Positions 28,455 through 37,316 of a stretch of 64,000 nt of DNA are shown piece after piece; position 1 is the stretch's first letter, and each line of letters begins with the position of its first letter. Made by a program: the position numbers and the translations under genes. Location: positions 1 through 64,000 of the forward strand of contig NZ_FMZV01000005.1 of NCBI RefSeq assembly GCF_900101475.1, written 5' to 3'. This DNA is from Ruegeria marina (lineage in GTDB: Bacteria > Pseudomonadota > Alphaproteobacteria > Rhodobacterales > Rhodobacteraceae). The notes under the pieces were generated by a model. That model saw nothing but the letters and a program-made list of their open reading frames with translations, made no database searches and was not told the DNA's origin.

Positions 28455-30164
28455 TCATCCTGCGATGAGTCCCATGCTTTCCAGCATCAGCAGGACTTGA
28501 TGGGCGCAGTTATCGACATCGACATTCTCGGTCTCGACGCGGAGTTCAGGGTTCTCGGGGACGTCATAGGGGTCCGAGATGCCGGTGAATTCCTTGATCT
28601 TGCCTTCCCGCGCCAGCTTGTAGAGCCCCTTGCGGTCACGACGTTCGCATTCCTCGATCGAGGTTGCGACATGGACCTCGCAAAAGGCGCCATACTGTTC
28701 GATCTCCTCGCGCACCGCCCGGCGGGTAGTGGCATAGGGGGCGATCGGTGCGCAGATGGCGATACCGCCGTTCTTGGTGATCTCGGAGGCGACATAGCCG
28801 ATGCGGCGGATGTTGAGGTCGCGGTGCTCTTTCGAGAAGCCCAGCTCGGAGCTGAGGTTCTTGCGTACGATGTCACCGTCCAGCAGCGTGACCGGGCGGC
28901 CGCCCATTTCCATCAGCTTGACCATAAGCGCGTTGGCGATGGTCGATTTTCCCGAACCCGAGAATCCGGTGAAGAACACGGTAAAGCCCTGTTTGGAACG
29001 CGGCGGCGAGGTGCGGCGGAGTTCCTTTACGACCTCGGGGAAGGAGAACCATTCCGGGATCTCAAGGCCCTCGCGCAGGCGGCGGCGCAGCTCGGTGCCC
29101 GAGATGTCGAGCACGGTCGAGCCTTCGGGGACTTCGGAAACTGGGTAGTATTGCGCGCGTTCCTGCACGAAGACCATGTGCTTGAAGTCCACCATTTCGA
29201 GGCCGATCTCGTCCTGGTATTTCTTGAACAGGTCCTGCGCATCGTAGGGACCATAGAAGTCCTGCCCCTGGCTGTTCTTGCCCGGGCCGGCATGGTCGCG
29301 GCCGACGATGAAATGAGTGCACCCGTGGTTCTTGCGGATCAGGCCGTGCCAGACCGCCTCGCGCGGGCCGGCCATGCGCATCGCCAGGTTAAGCAGCGAC
29401 ATGGTGGTGGTGGCCGCCGGATACTTGTCCAGCACCGCCTCGTAGCAGCGCACGCGGGTGAAATGGTCGACATCGCCCGGCTTGGTCATGCCCACGACCG
29501 GGTGGATCAGCAGGTTGGCCTGCGCCTCCTTGGCTGCGCGGAAGGTCAGTTCCTGATGCGCGCGGTGCAGCGGGTTGCGGGTCTGGAAGGCGACGATGCG
29601 GCGCCAACCCAGCTTTCGGAAATAGGCGCGCAGTTCATTCGGGGTGTCGCGACGGGCGCGGAAATCATAATGCACCGGCTGCTGGATGCCGGTCACCGGG
29701 CCGCCCAGATAGACCTTGCCGGCGGTGTGGTGCAGGTAATTGACCGCCGGATGCGCCACATCGTCGGCGCCAAAGACCTTTTCGGCCTCGCGCGCCTTGT
29801 TGGGCACCCATTTGTCGGTGACGGTCATGGTGGCGAGGATCACGCCTTCCTGATCGCGCAGCGCGATGTCCTGTCCGATCTCGATCCTGTCGGCGAACTC
29901 TTCCTTGACATCCAGCGTGATCGGCATCGGCCACAGCGTGCCGTCCGAAAGACGCATGTTGTCGACCACGCCATCATAGTCGGCTTCGCTCAGGAAACCC
30001 TTGAGCGGATGGAAGCCGCCGTTCATCAGCAGTTCAAGGTCGCAGATCTGACGTGGTGTCAGATCATGGCTCAGAAGGTCGGCGGCTTCCAGTTTCAGCT
30101 TTTGCGCGGACTCGTAGGAAACATAGAGCTCCGGAATGGGAGCGAGATTGCTCAACATGGTCAT
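28455..30164 (-). CDS. sat: Bifunctional sulfate adenylyltransferase / adenylylsulfate kinase
   Basis: 569 residues. The N-terminal ATP sulfurylase (about 1-380) has RNPLHRAHQEL, the HxxH site, and GRDHAGPGKN. The C-terminal APS kinase (about 385-569) has the P-loop FTGFSGSGKST and DGDIVRKNLSSELGFS. It turns sulfate to APS and then PAPS. The cysH gene in this window encodes an APS-type reductase, so the kinase likely serves sulfotransferases or sets an APS/PAPS branch. Start placed at 30164 (MTMLSN); 30158 is an alternative. Stands alone. Confidence 0.95.
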   Translation of the reverse strand: MTMLSNLAPIPELYVSYESAQKLKLEAADLLSHDLTPRQICDLELLMNGGFHPLKGFLSEADYDGVVDNMRLSDGTLWPMPITLDVKEEFADRIEIGQDIALRDQEGVILATMTVTDKWVPNKAREAEKVFGADDVAHPAVNYLHHTAGKVYLGGPVTGIQQPVHYDFRARRDTPNELRAYFRKLGWRRIVAFQTRNPLHRAHQELTFRAAKEAQANLLIHPVVGMTKPGDVDHFTRVRCYEAVLDKYPAATTTMSLLNLAMRMAGPREAVWHGLIRKNHGCTHFIVGRDHAGPGKNSQGQDFYGPYDAQDLFKKYQDEIGLEMVDFKHMVFVQERAQYYPVSEVPEGSTVLDISGTELRRRLREGLEIPEWFSFPEVVKELRRTSPPRSKQGFTVFFTGFSGSGKSTIANALMVKLMEMGGRPVTLLDGDIVRKNLSSELGFSKEHRDLNIRRIGYVASEITKNGGIAICAPIAPYATTRRAVREEIEQYGAFCEVHVATSIEECERRDRKGLYKLAREGKIKEFTGISDPYDVPENPELRVETENVDVDNCAHQVLLMLESMGLIAG

Positions 30165-30353
30165 GTGAATACTCTGGACTTCGGGTGCGGTCGTGTTGGA
30201 TTTCCGCCGTGCAATAGACCCTGTTACCTCCGGATGTCTAGGTCTGCCTTGCAACAAAGGACAAATTGAGCCGTTTGACCACAAGATAGAAGCATGTTTT
30301 CGATTTCCTGCCCTATGGGCGAAAGATTTTCGGATTTGGCCCGTCAGACAAGG

Positions 30354-32066
30354 CTATTCGGAACGCTGTTCCGCCGGGGTGGCCGCAAGCGAAAGCCTTG
30401 CCGCATCGGATACGGGAAGGGCGCGCACCGGTTCCGGAACGCCGCGCAAGGTGAATTCCTGCAGGTCGAGCCCGGTTGTTTCGATCCCGGCCGCAACCAG
30501 GACCGCTTCGGACACCAGCAATTCCACCCCCAATGCCTTGGTCTCGGCTTCCAGGCGGCTGGCGGCGTTCACCGTGTCGCCGATGATGGTGCGCGGGGCA
30601 TGGCCGCCCGCACCGATTTCGCCCAGCACGAGATTACCCAGGTGCAACCCCATTCCAATCCGAACGGGCGCTGCGCCTTCCGCGGCCAGAGTGCGGTTGA
30701 ACAGCTTCAGCGCCGCGCCGATGCTGCGTGCGGCGTCGATCCCGGCGCGGGCCGAGGTGTCGGCGTCGCGCGCCTCGAACACGGCCAGGAACCCGTCGCC
30801 CAGATATTTGTCGACCGTTCCGCCCGCTCCGGTGACAGAGGGCACGATCGCGTCGAAGAACCTGTTCAGCAGGAATACCACGTCATATGGCAATTGCCCG
30901 GTGGTGCGCGCGGTAAATCCGCGCATGTCGAGGAACAGCACCGCCAGTTGCCGTTCCTGGCCCTGGCTGGCATGCGCCCGATTGCGCCCGCCTTCGGGGC
31001 GGAACACACGAAACACGGTTGCCGGGTCGGACGGGCGGATCTGGCAGGCAAGCCGTGTATTCGGCGCGGCGTTCACGGCGCGCAAGCTGGCAAGTTCCAT
31101 ATCAGACGGGGGATGCAGCAGATCGAGGCCCTCTTCAATCACCACGCGGCAGGTGGTGCAGCGCCCCTTGCCGCCGCACAGTGCCGTGTGCGGCACCCCG
31201 TTGGCCTGAGAGATTTCCAGAAGCGTCGGGCCGCGGGCCGACGTGATCTCGGGGCCGTCCACATAGCGGATGCGCACGGGGCGGCGGCGGTTGACCAGTT
31301 TGCGCCCGCCATAGATCGCCGCGACCAGCGCCAGGATGGACCAGAAAACGTAGTCGGCCAGGGTGGCGGTGCGGATCAGGGTGGCAAAGTTCTCGGGGCT
31401 GGGCCAGTTGAACCACTCGAACAGGGCCGCGCGGGTCTCCGGGTCGGCCATCTCGGCCCGGATGCGCCGCCCCTCGACCATGAAGCCGGCAAGGGCGAAG
31501 GCAGGAACCAGCGCCGCCCCAGCCGCCAGCCAGTGCGACGCGTTGCGCCACCAGGGTTTCAGGCGCAGCCAGAAATGCAGCCCGAGACAGCCATGCCCCC
31601 AGACGATCAGCAGCAAAAGCGCCTGCCACGCGCCGTCCGGCGTTCCCCAGATCAGCGACATGATATAGTCCATTCGGTCGTTCACGCCGAACACGCGGTG
31701 GGCGACGCCGGTATGCACCATGTGTTCGATCAGCAGCAGCGGGATCGCCACGCCAAGCCCGATCTGGAGCGCCTCCCATGCGGGCATGCGCAGGGTGCGC
31801 CGCGTCGCCACTTTACCCAGCGCCAGCCCGGCATGCAGCAGCAGCGCGGCAAGCAGGATCGCCTCGCCCGCAAGGCTGCGGGTGATGGCCTGGCGCAGGT
31901 CCTGAAAGCCGTGCATCAGCTCGGGCGAGAACAGCCCGAGCCCGATATTCAGGAAATGGAAGAGGGCAAAGCTGAACAGGATCAGCCCGGTCACGATCCG
32001 GGTGCGGGTGGCCCAGTTGCCCCGCCAGAGAATGCCGGCGTCTCGGTTGCGGTCGCGCGCTGTCAT
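30354..32066 (-). CDS. Membrane-anchored 2Fe-2S ferredoxin-adenylate cyclase fusion
   Basis: 570 residues in three parts. Residues 20-255: about six helices with several intramembrane histidines (His37, His78, His115, His158), resembling cytochrome-b/SdhC-type anchors. Residues 264-350: ferredoxin fold with Cys297-X5-Cys303-X2-Cys306 and Cys341, the adrenodoxin pattern. Residues 373-550: class III cyclase with metal Asp380 and Asp424, purine-reading Lys420 and Thr493, and transition-state Asn500 and Arg504, so cAMP is expected. A redox- or quinone-responsive cAMP source is the likely role; S. meliloti CyaC is a known haem-anchored relative. Downstream of trxB on the same strand (102-base gap). 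Confidence 0.85.
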   Translation of the reverse strand: MTARDRNRDAGILWRGNWATRTRIVTGLILFSFALFHFLNIGLGLFSPELMHGFQDLRQAITRSLAGEAILLAALLLHAGLALGKVATRRTLRMPAWEALQIGLGVAIPLLLIEHMVHTGVAHRVFGVNDRMDYIMSLIWGTPDGAWQALLLLIVWGHGCLGLHFWLRLKPWWRNASHWLAAGAALVPAFALAGFMVEGRRIRAEMADPETRAALFEWFNWPSPENFATLIRTATLADYVFWSILALVAAIYGGRKLVNRRRPVRIRYVDGPEITSARGPTLLEISQANGVPHTALCGGKGRCTTCRVVIEEGLDLLHPPSDMELASLRAVNAAPNTRLACQIRPSDPATVFRVFRPEGGRNRAHASQGQERQLAVLFLDMRGFTARTTGQLPYDVVFLLNRFFDAIVPSVTGAGGTVDKYLGDGFLAVFEARDADTSARAGIDAARSIGAALKLFNRTLAAEGAAPVRIGMGLHLGNLVLGEIGAGGHAPRTIIGDTVNAASRLEAETKALGVELLVSEAVLVAAGIETTGLDLQEFTLRGVPEPVRALPVSDAARLSLAATPAEQRSE

Positions 32067-32168
32067 GGGGCGATGGTGTGGCGAGCGCGGGCCTGGGTCA
32101 AGCGCCGCGCTTCTCGATGGCACACGACCCGGAGCGCCTGGTCGTCCCGGCCGAACGGGAGGGCCGGA

Positions 32169-33110
32169 TCACTCGTGTTCGGCCAGGAACCTTTCGGCAT
32201 CCAGCGCGGCCATGCAGCCCATGCCGGCACTGGTCACCGCCTGGCGGTACTTGTGGTCGGTCAGGTCGCCGGCGGCGAAAATGCCGGGGATCGAGGTTTC
32301 GGTCGAGCCGGGTTTGACGGTCACGTAGCCGCCGTTGTGCAGTTCCAGCACATCCTTGACCAGTTCGTTGGCCGGGGCATGGCCGATGGCGACAAAAACG
32401 CCCTTGCAGGGAATGTCGGTGATCTCGCCGGTCTTGACGTTGCGCACCTTGATTCCTTCGACCCCCAGCGGGCTGTCGGCGCCATAGACCTCGGCCAGTT
32501 CATGGAACCACAGCGGTTCGATCTTTTCGTTCTTGAACAGACGGTCCTGCAGGATCTTCTCGGCCCGAAGCTCGTCACGGCGGTGGATCAGCGTAACCTT
32601 GGAGGCGAAGTTGGTCAGAAACAGCGCCTCTTCGACGGCGGTATTGCCGCCGCCGATCACGGCGATCTCCTGGCCGCGGTAGAAGAACCCGTCACAGGTG
32701 GCGCAGGCAGAGACACCGAAGCCCTTGAATTTCTCTTCGCTCTCCAGCCCCAGCCACTTGGCCCGCGCGCCGGTGGCGAGAATCACCGCATCCGCCGTGT
32801 AGGTGGTGCCGCTGTCGCCCTTGGCGACAAAGGGACGGCTGGAGGTGTCGAGCGAGGTGATGATATCGCCGATGATTTCGCAGCCCATTGCCTTGGCATG
32901 AGCTTCCATCCGCACCATCAGGTCGGGGCCCTGCACCTCGGTATCGCCGGGCCAGTTCTCGACCTCGGTGGTGGTGGTCAGCTGGCCGCCCGGTTCGATT
33001 CCCTGCACGAGGATCGGTTGCAGCATGGCGCGGCTGGCATAGACGCCGGCCGTATAGCCGGCAGGCCCCGAACCGATGATCAGAACCCTGGTGTGACGTG
33101 TCTCGGCCAT
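32169..33110 (-). CDS. trxB: Thioredoxin reductase
   Basis: Flavoenzyme passing electrons from NADPH to thioredoxin, 313 residues. FAD site [10 protein letters not shown], redox pair in [15 protein letters not shown] site [12 protein letters not shown] and C-terminal [10 protein letters not shown]. Standard length. Thioredoxin is the donor for the APS reductase encoded at 6.5 kb. Divergent from an Lrp regulator, and followed by the cyclase gene. Confidence 0.97.
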   Translation of the reverse strand: MAETRHTRVLIIGSGPAGYTAGVYASRAMLQPILVQGIEPGGQLTTTTEVENWPGDTEVQGPDLMVRMEAHAKAMGCEIIGDIITSLDTSSRPFVAKGDSGTTYTADAVILATGARAKWLGLESEEKFKGFGVSACATCDGFFYRGQEIAVIGGGNTAVEEALFLTNFASKVTLIHRRDELRAEKILQDRLFKNEKIEPLWFHELAEVYGADSPLGVEGIKVRNVKTGEITDIPCKGVFVAIGHAPANELVKDVLELHNGGYVTVKPGSTETSIPGIFAAGDLTDHKYRQAVTSAGMGCMAALDAERFLAEHE

Positions 33111-33294
33111 GATTTCCCCATTCCGTTAGGCTGGCGGCACGCCGCCTGTCGAAAATCGCATATAGCGGGACGAAGCGAAGTCTTAAACCCCTTTGCACAT
33201 GATCCGGTACCCGGGGATCTGACCGGAAATTGCCAGTGAAACCAGCGCTCTTGAATTTGGCAAAATCAGAAAATTGCGCGCTTGGGAAATAATA

Positions 33295-33322
33295 TTGCGC
33301 AGCCGCTGGCTGCTGCTATAAC
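33295..33322 (+). promoter_or_regulatory. Promoter of the second Lrp regulator gene
   Basis: TTGCGC (33295-33300), 16-base spacer, TATAAC (33317-33322), 25 bases before the start codon. ATTGCGC also occurs at 33273-33279, giving a direct repeat that could be part of an operator shared with divergent trxB. Confidence 0.5.
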
Positions 33323-33347
33323 AACTGCAAAAATACGGGAGCTTTTC

Positions 33348-33848
33348 ATGGTCGCTCATCGACTGGACGAAATAGACCGCAAGATTCTGGCGGAGCTTCA
33401 GGCCGACGGGCGGATGACGAATGTCGAACTCGCCAAGAGGGTTGGAATCTCGGCCCCACCTTGCCTGCGCCGTGTACGTGCGCTCGAGGAGCAGGGGCTG
33501 ATCCGCGGCTATCACGCGGAAGTGGATTCGCGCCAACTCGGGTTCGAGGTTCAGGTTTTTGCGATGGTCGGACTGGAAAGCCAGGCCGAGGTGGAATTGA
33601 GCGCTTTCGAAGCCCGGTGCCGCAACTGGCCGCTGGTCCGGGAATGCCACATGCTGAATGGCGAAGTGGACTTCATACTGAAATGCGTGGCGCCCGACCT
33701 GAGCAGTTTTCAGAGCTTCCTGACCGGACAGTTGTTGACCACACCCAATGTTGCCAGCGTCAAGACCTCGCTTGTCATTCGAGGGGCCAAGGACGAACCC
33801 GGCGTTCCTTTCGATGTTCTCGAGGAGCGTCTGAGCCGGACGGCCTGA
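33348..33848 (+). CDS. Lrp/AsnC-family regulator divergent from trxB
   Basis: 166 residues: winged helix (VELAKRVGISAPPCLRRVRAL near 30-50) and RAM domain (65-150). Divergent from trxB across a 237-base gap that carries its promoter. Adjacency suggests control of trxB or of itself, which is unproven. It shares the fold but is only loosely similar to the regulator at 9.5 kb. Confidence 0.92.
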   Translation: MVAHRLDEIDRKILAELQADGRMTNVELAKRVGISAPPCLRRVRALEEQGLIRGYHAEVDSRQLGFEVQVFAMVGLESQAEVELSAFEARCRNWPLVRECHMLNGEVDFILKCVAPDLSSFQSFLTGQLLTTPNVASVKTSLVIRGAKDEPGVPFDVLEERLSRTA

Positions 33849-33936
33849 GCGCGGACACCGGGTCCGGCCTGTTGACAATCGGCGGCAGGGCCACCGCGGC
33901 GATCGTGCACAGGCACCAGTGAATCAGCAGTCCCAT
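33775..33936 (-). CDS. Possible 53-residue membrane peptide after the Hint gene
   Basis: Begins 11 bases after the Hint-gene stop with a very good ribosome site (GAGAGGAACCACA before ATG). First 20 residues are hydrophobic (MGLLIHWCLCTIAAVALPPI), so a single membrane span or signal is likely; the rest is polar and basic. About 74 bases overlap the 3' end of the convergent Lrp gene, which makes the C-terminal half doubtful. No family recognised. Confidence 0.38.
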   Translation of the reverse strand: MGLLIHWCLCTIAAVALPPIVNRPDPVSALRPSGSDAPREHRKERRVRPWPLE

Positions 33937-33947
33937 TGTGGTTCCTC

Positions 33948-34730
33948 TCAGGCGGAAATTGCGTCGATCTCGCCTTCACCCGCACGCGGAAAGGCCTGCG
34001 GGCCGAAGTCGGTCAACTGGTCGACATGATGAAACAGGTTCAGATACAGCGAGCGGATCGCGTGGCTCAGCACCCGCACCGCCTGCACCCCGGGGTGGTA
34101 GGTTTCGAATTGCAGCCCGTCGACCCGGATCACCGCATGGCGGCGCAGGCAGATATGGAACACTTCGACCGGTGTCGGAGGTGCGGTTTCGATGATGCCC
34201 ATGCCATCGATGAAATGTTGAATCGGGGTCAGCATCGGTTCGTCACCGGCCAGCGCGCGCAGATGTCCGGGAGTGGCAAGAAGCCGAGCCGAGGGGCCTG
34301 CCACCACGCCTGACAGCGGCCGTTGCATTCCAAATGCATCGGCCATGATTCGCGTGAGCTTGTATTGCCGGCCAGTCGCCGAAGCGCGGCCCGGCACGAT
34401 GACGGTGGAGCCTTTCCAGACCACTTCCTGCGCCGAACCGTCCTGGATGATCACCCGGTCACCCGGAAGGAGATCCTCGATCGCCATGGGGCCGCAATCC
34501 GTCTCGACCAGTGAGCCGCGCGAGAAAGCGCAGAAGGCATCCTCGAACAAGGGAAGAGCCGGGGCGATATGGCGCGTCTGGACGACATTGCCCTTGCCCA
34601 GAAGCGTGCTGACTTCGTAACGCCGCATCTGTGGACGTTGCGGAGCACGCAACGTGGCCGGATCCTGCAAGATGGGGCTGGTATACAAGGCGTTGCGCGC
34701 AGCACGCGCAAGCGAGTGGGGAATCGTCAT
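33948..34730 (-). CDS. Hint-domain protein (Hint_2 type)
   Basis: 260 residues. A Hint (hedgehog/intein) domain spans about 70-215: AFSRGSLVETDCGPMAIEDL and PGDRVIIQDG at its start, TPIQHFIDG and GLQFETYHPG towards the end. Roseobacters carry many such proteins, often joined to secreted or calcium-binding parts; here the domain stands nearly alone, with a 65-residue N-terminal region. A Ser precedes the domain where intein-like autocleavage needs Cys or Ser. Activity and partner unknown. Confidence 0.82.
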   Translation of the reverse strand: MTIPHSLARAARNALYTSPILQDPATLRAPQRPQMRRYEVSTLLGKGNVVQTRHIAPALPLFEDAFCAFSRGSLVETDCGPMAIEDLLPGDRVIIQDGSAQEVVWKGSTVIVPGRASATGRQYKLTRIMADAFGMQRPLSGVVAGPSARLLATPGHLRALAGDEPMLTPIQHFIDGMGIIETAPPTPVEVFHICLRRHAVIRVDGLQFETYHPGVQAVRVLSHAIRSLYLNLFHHVDQLTDFGPQAFPRAGEGEIDAISA

Positions 34731-35071
34731 GGTTTATCGGCCCTTTCCATTTCGGGTCGCATCTGCATCGGCCCCCACCGACGACGTCAGACGGACAAGT
34801 TGTCCTCATCTGAATCGGCTGAAATCATGCCGGGTAACGGTTCAAATTGTCAAAAAAACCGTAACAAATCCCGTGTTTCTGTGGCCAATTAGATTGTCCC
34901 TACATAACTGTTTCCATTCGGGCAGGTTATCGCCCTTACTCATTAACTTCGCCCCGGCTCCGCCCCGCCCGGATCGGGCGAGGCGGGCTCTTGTGCCGGG
35001 CCGGTCAGGGGCAGCGTCCCGAACCCGGGTCTTCGGAGGGGCAAGCGAGCGGCCCTCCGCGATAATTCGGT
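34731..35071. other. Intergenic stretch with an imperfect GC hairpin
   Basis: No gene seen. An inverted repeat CCGCC-CCGCCCG / CGGGCG-AGGCGG (about 34960-34987) lies between the 47-residue gene (leftward, ending at 35072) and the Hint gene. It may serve as a terminator for the former, but the T-run is poor. The part next to the Hint gene (34800-34930) is AT-richer and probably holds its promoter. Confidence 0.4.
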
Positions 35072-35215
35072 TCAGGCCGACCGGGCCTGTGGGGTCGCGG
35101 CGGCAATCCGGCGGGCGATCATAGCCGCACGACGGGCGCCACGTGTCCAGGGCATCTGGACCTCGGTCTTGGCCGCGGCCGCGACTATGGATTTGACGTA
35201 GCGGGTATTGGTCAT
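35072..35215 (-). CDS. 47-residue conserved-looking small basic protein
   Basis: MTNTRYVKSIVAAAAK start, then VQMPWTRGARRAAMIARR and a short Ala-rich tail. Ribosome site CCAGGAGACCCAAG directly before ATG is strong. I have the impression of similar short proteins in other Roseobacters, with a conserved PW-RGARR core, but cannot verify it here. No function known; the basic helix could bind nucleic acid. Confidence 0.62.
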   Translation of the reverse strand: MTNTRYVKSIVAAAAKTEVQMPWTRGARRAAMIARRIAAATPQARSA

Positions 35216-35496
35216 CTTGGGTCTCCTGGCCGGGTGCCGAATGCGCAGCCTTGCATCTGTGTTGAAAGAAAATTGCCATGGCAATGGGGCAGGTCTTTGG
35301 CCGTTCCTTGAAAATTGAAGGACGGTCTGCCCGAGGCAAAGGCGGGTCGAATTTTCGACTGGCGCGTCGATTTTCCATGTAAACAAAGGGAATCGCGCGC
35401 CCGCCCGCTGCCGCGTTTCAAAAGCCGCAACCGACGATTGCCGGGAAGGCGGCGGGAATGTGGCAAGCTTGGGCTGGTGCGGCCTGGTTTGTCGGC

Positions 35497-36252
35497 CTAG
35501 AGACGGATCACCGAGATCAACCGTCCATAGTCTGCCTCGCGTGCATGGGTCGCGCGCCGGTACGAGTAGAATCGTTCCGGGTCCGAGTAGGTGCAATGCC
35601 GGGTCCATTCCGCCATGCCCACCCCTGCGGCGCGCAGCCGTGCAAGCCCGTAGGCCGGCAGGTCGAAGAGCATCCGGTCACCCTGCCCATTGGCAAAGAA
35701 CCGGGCATTGCCGCTGTCTTCGGCCATGAATTCATCGAAGAACTCGGGTCCGACTTCATAGGCGCGTTGCGAGATGGATGGGCCAATCACCGCGACGATC
35801 CTCTCGCGCGCGGCTCCGAGTGCTTCCATGGCATCCACGGTCTCTTCGAGAATGCCGTCCAGCGTTCCCCGCCAACCCGCATGCGCCGCGCCGATGACGG
35901 CCGCATCCCGGTCGGCCAGCAGTACCGGTTGGCAATCGGCCGTCAGAACCGAAAGGGCCAGACCGGGAACATTGGTGACCATCGCATCGGCCCGCGGTTT
36001 CTCGGTCAGCGGTTCGGTCACGGTGGCGACCTTGTTCGAATGGACCTGATGCACCGTTTGCAAGGGCGTCCCGCTCAAACCCATCGCCTCGGCAACGCGG
36101 GCGCGGTTCAGTGCAACGACTTCGGTCTGATCGGTCGACCCCGTCCCGCAGTTCAAACCGGCGAATACCCCGGAGGAGGCGCCGCCGCGGCGGGTGAAAA
36201 AGCCATGGCGCACAAAGGACAGGCTGTCGGCAGTCAGAATTTCCAGCGTCAT
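35497..36252 (-). CDS. pgeF: PgeF/YfiH-family protein (DUF152, laccase-domain)
   Basis: 251 residues. HGFFTRRGGAS at the start, TVHQVHS, the metal-site TADCQPVLL and GAAHAGWRG, and CTYSDPERFYSYRR at the end. Members are described as peptidoglycan-editing factor or as purine nucleoside phosphorylase with a Cu/Zn site. ATGA overlap with midA places it last in lgt-midA-pgeF. Confidence 0.92.
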   Translation of the reverse strand: MTLEILTADSLSFVRHGFFTRRGGASSGVFAGLNCGTGSTDQTEVVALNRARVAEAMGLSGTPLQTVHQVHSNKVATVTEPLTEKPRADAMVTNVPGLALSVLTADCQPVLLADRDAAVIGAAHAGWRGTLDGILEETVDAMEALGAARERIVAVIGPSISQRAYEVGPEFFDEFMAEDSGNARFFANGQGDRMLFDLPAYGLARLRAAGVGMAEWTRHCTYSDPERFYSYRRATHAREADYGRLISVIRL

Positions 36253-37316
36253 CTTTCCAGTCCCGGCGGAGGGTTGGCCGATGCGGGATACACTCCCAGC
36301 ACCTTGAACAGGTTTCCCATTTCATCGGGGTGCGTCAACCGGCGATGTGCGGCCACCAGCGAGTCAAGCGCCGCGCCGGTCAGGGGTTTGGCCAATTGTT
36401 CCGCCCGAGGCGTGATCCCGAGCCTCTCCAGAAACACGCCTTGTGGGGTCAGCCTGGCATGGAAACAGCCAGCTTTGCGTGCTGCAAGCGCCAGGGTTTC
36501 GAAATCGACATGCGCTGTCAGGTCGGCCTGTCCGGGGTCGGTCAATGGATCGGCAGGCCGGTGATCCCGCACTGCCTGAAACGTGTCGCCCAACGCTCGC
36601 CAGTCGCCATAGTCAACGATCAAGGCCACGCCGCCGTGACCGGCGATTCGACCTGCGACCGGGTCCATGATGGCGGCCGCCGAGGGGCAGAGCTCGACCA
36701 GGTCGCCATCACGCGTGTCGTCCAGGCGTGAAGACAGCGCCGGCTGGGGCGTCACCGCGCCAAGCCCGAAGACCAGCCCCTTGTCGCGGGCACCGACCAG
36801 CCTCTCGCGCCAGCCCGCGCCGTCGCGGATGAACTGGCGAATGGGCAGGGCGTCGAAGAATTCGTTGGCGATCAGGAACAGCGGCTGCCGCGGCAGGTCC
36901 TGCACATGATCCAGCCAGACCGGGGAGTGTGGCTCCAATGCCCTGGACTGCATCGCGCGCAGGACCGGCGACGCCTCGATCAGATGCAATTGCGCCGCCT
37001 CGAGAAAACCGGGCACGGAATGTGTTGCACGCAAGGCGTCCGCCATCAGCGTACCTCGACCGGGCCCCAGTTCGGCCAATGTGAAGGGGGCAGGGCGGCC
37101 CTGATCCACCCAGGCTTGCGCCAGCGCCAGCCCCAGCAGCTCTCCGAACATCTGGCTTATTTCCGGAGCAGTGGTGAAATCGCCCGCCACGCCCAACGGG
37201 TCGCGCGAGGAATAGTATCCGTGCTCCGGGTGCAACAGGCACTCGGCCATGTAGTCCGACAGGGTTATCGGCCCGTCGGCGGCGATCCGCTCCAGCAACA
37301 GGGGCAACAGGCTCAT
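36249..37316 (-). CDS. MidA/NDUFAF7-like SAM-dependent methyltransferase
   Basis: 355 residues, DUF185. ISDYMAE-like start ([17 protein letters not shown]), [18 protein letters not shown], the SAM loop [12 protein letters not shown] and NEFFDALPI. The mitochondrial homologue methylates an arginine of complex I subunit NDUFS2; a similar role in bacteria is plausible but unproven. Start overlaps the lgt stop by 4 bases. Confidence 0.9.
   Translation of the reverse strand: MSLLPLLLERIAADGPITLSDYMAECLLHPEHGYYSSRDPLGVAGDFTTAPEISQMFGELLGLALAQAWVDQGRPAPFTLAELGPGRGTLMADALRATHSVPGFLEAAQLHLIEASPVLRAMQSRALEPHSPVWLDHVQDLPRQPLFLIANEFFDALPIRQFIRDGAGWRERLVGARDKGLVFGLGAVTPQPALSSRLDDTRDGDLVELCPSAAAIMDPVAGRIAGHGGVALIVDYGDWRALGDTFQAVRDHRPADPLTDPGQADLTAHVDFETLALAARKAGCFHARLTPQGVFLERLGITPRAEQLAKPLTGAALDSLVAAHRRLTHPDEMGNLFKVLGVYPASANPPPGLER

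Noticed and set aside
28497..30269. 590-codon plus-strand frame over the sulfurylase gene
   Set aside because: Antisense shadow; no domain recognisable.
30294..33239. 981-codon plus-strand frame over cyclase and trxB
   Set aside because: Covers two genes that are well supported on the minus strand; composition is Gln/Gly/Arg-rich shadow.
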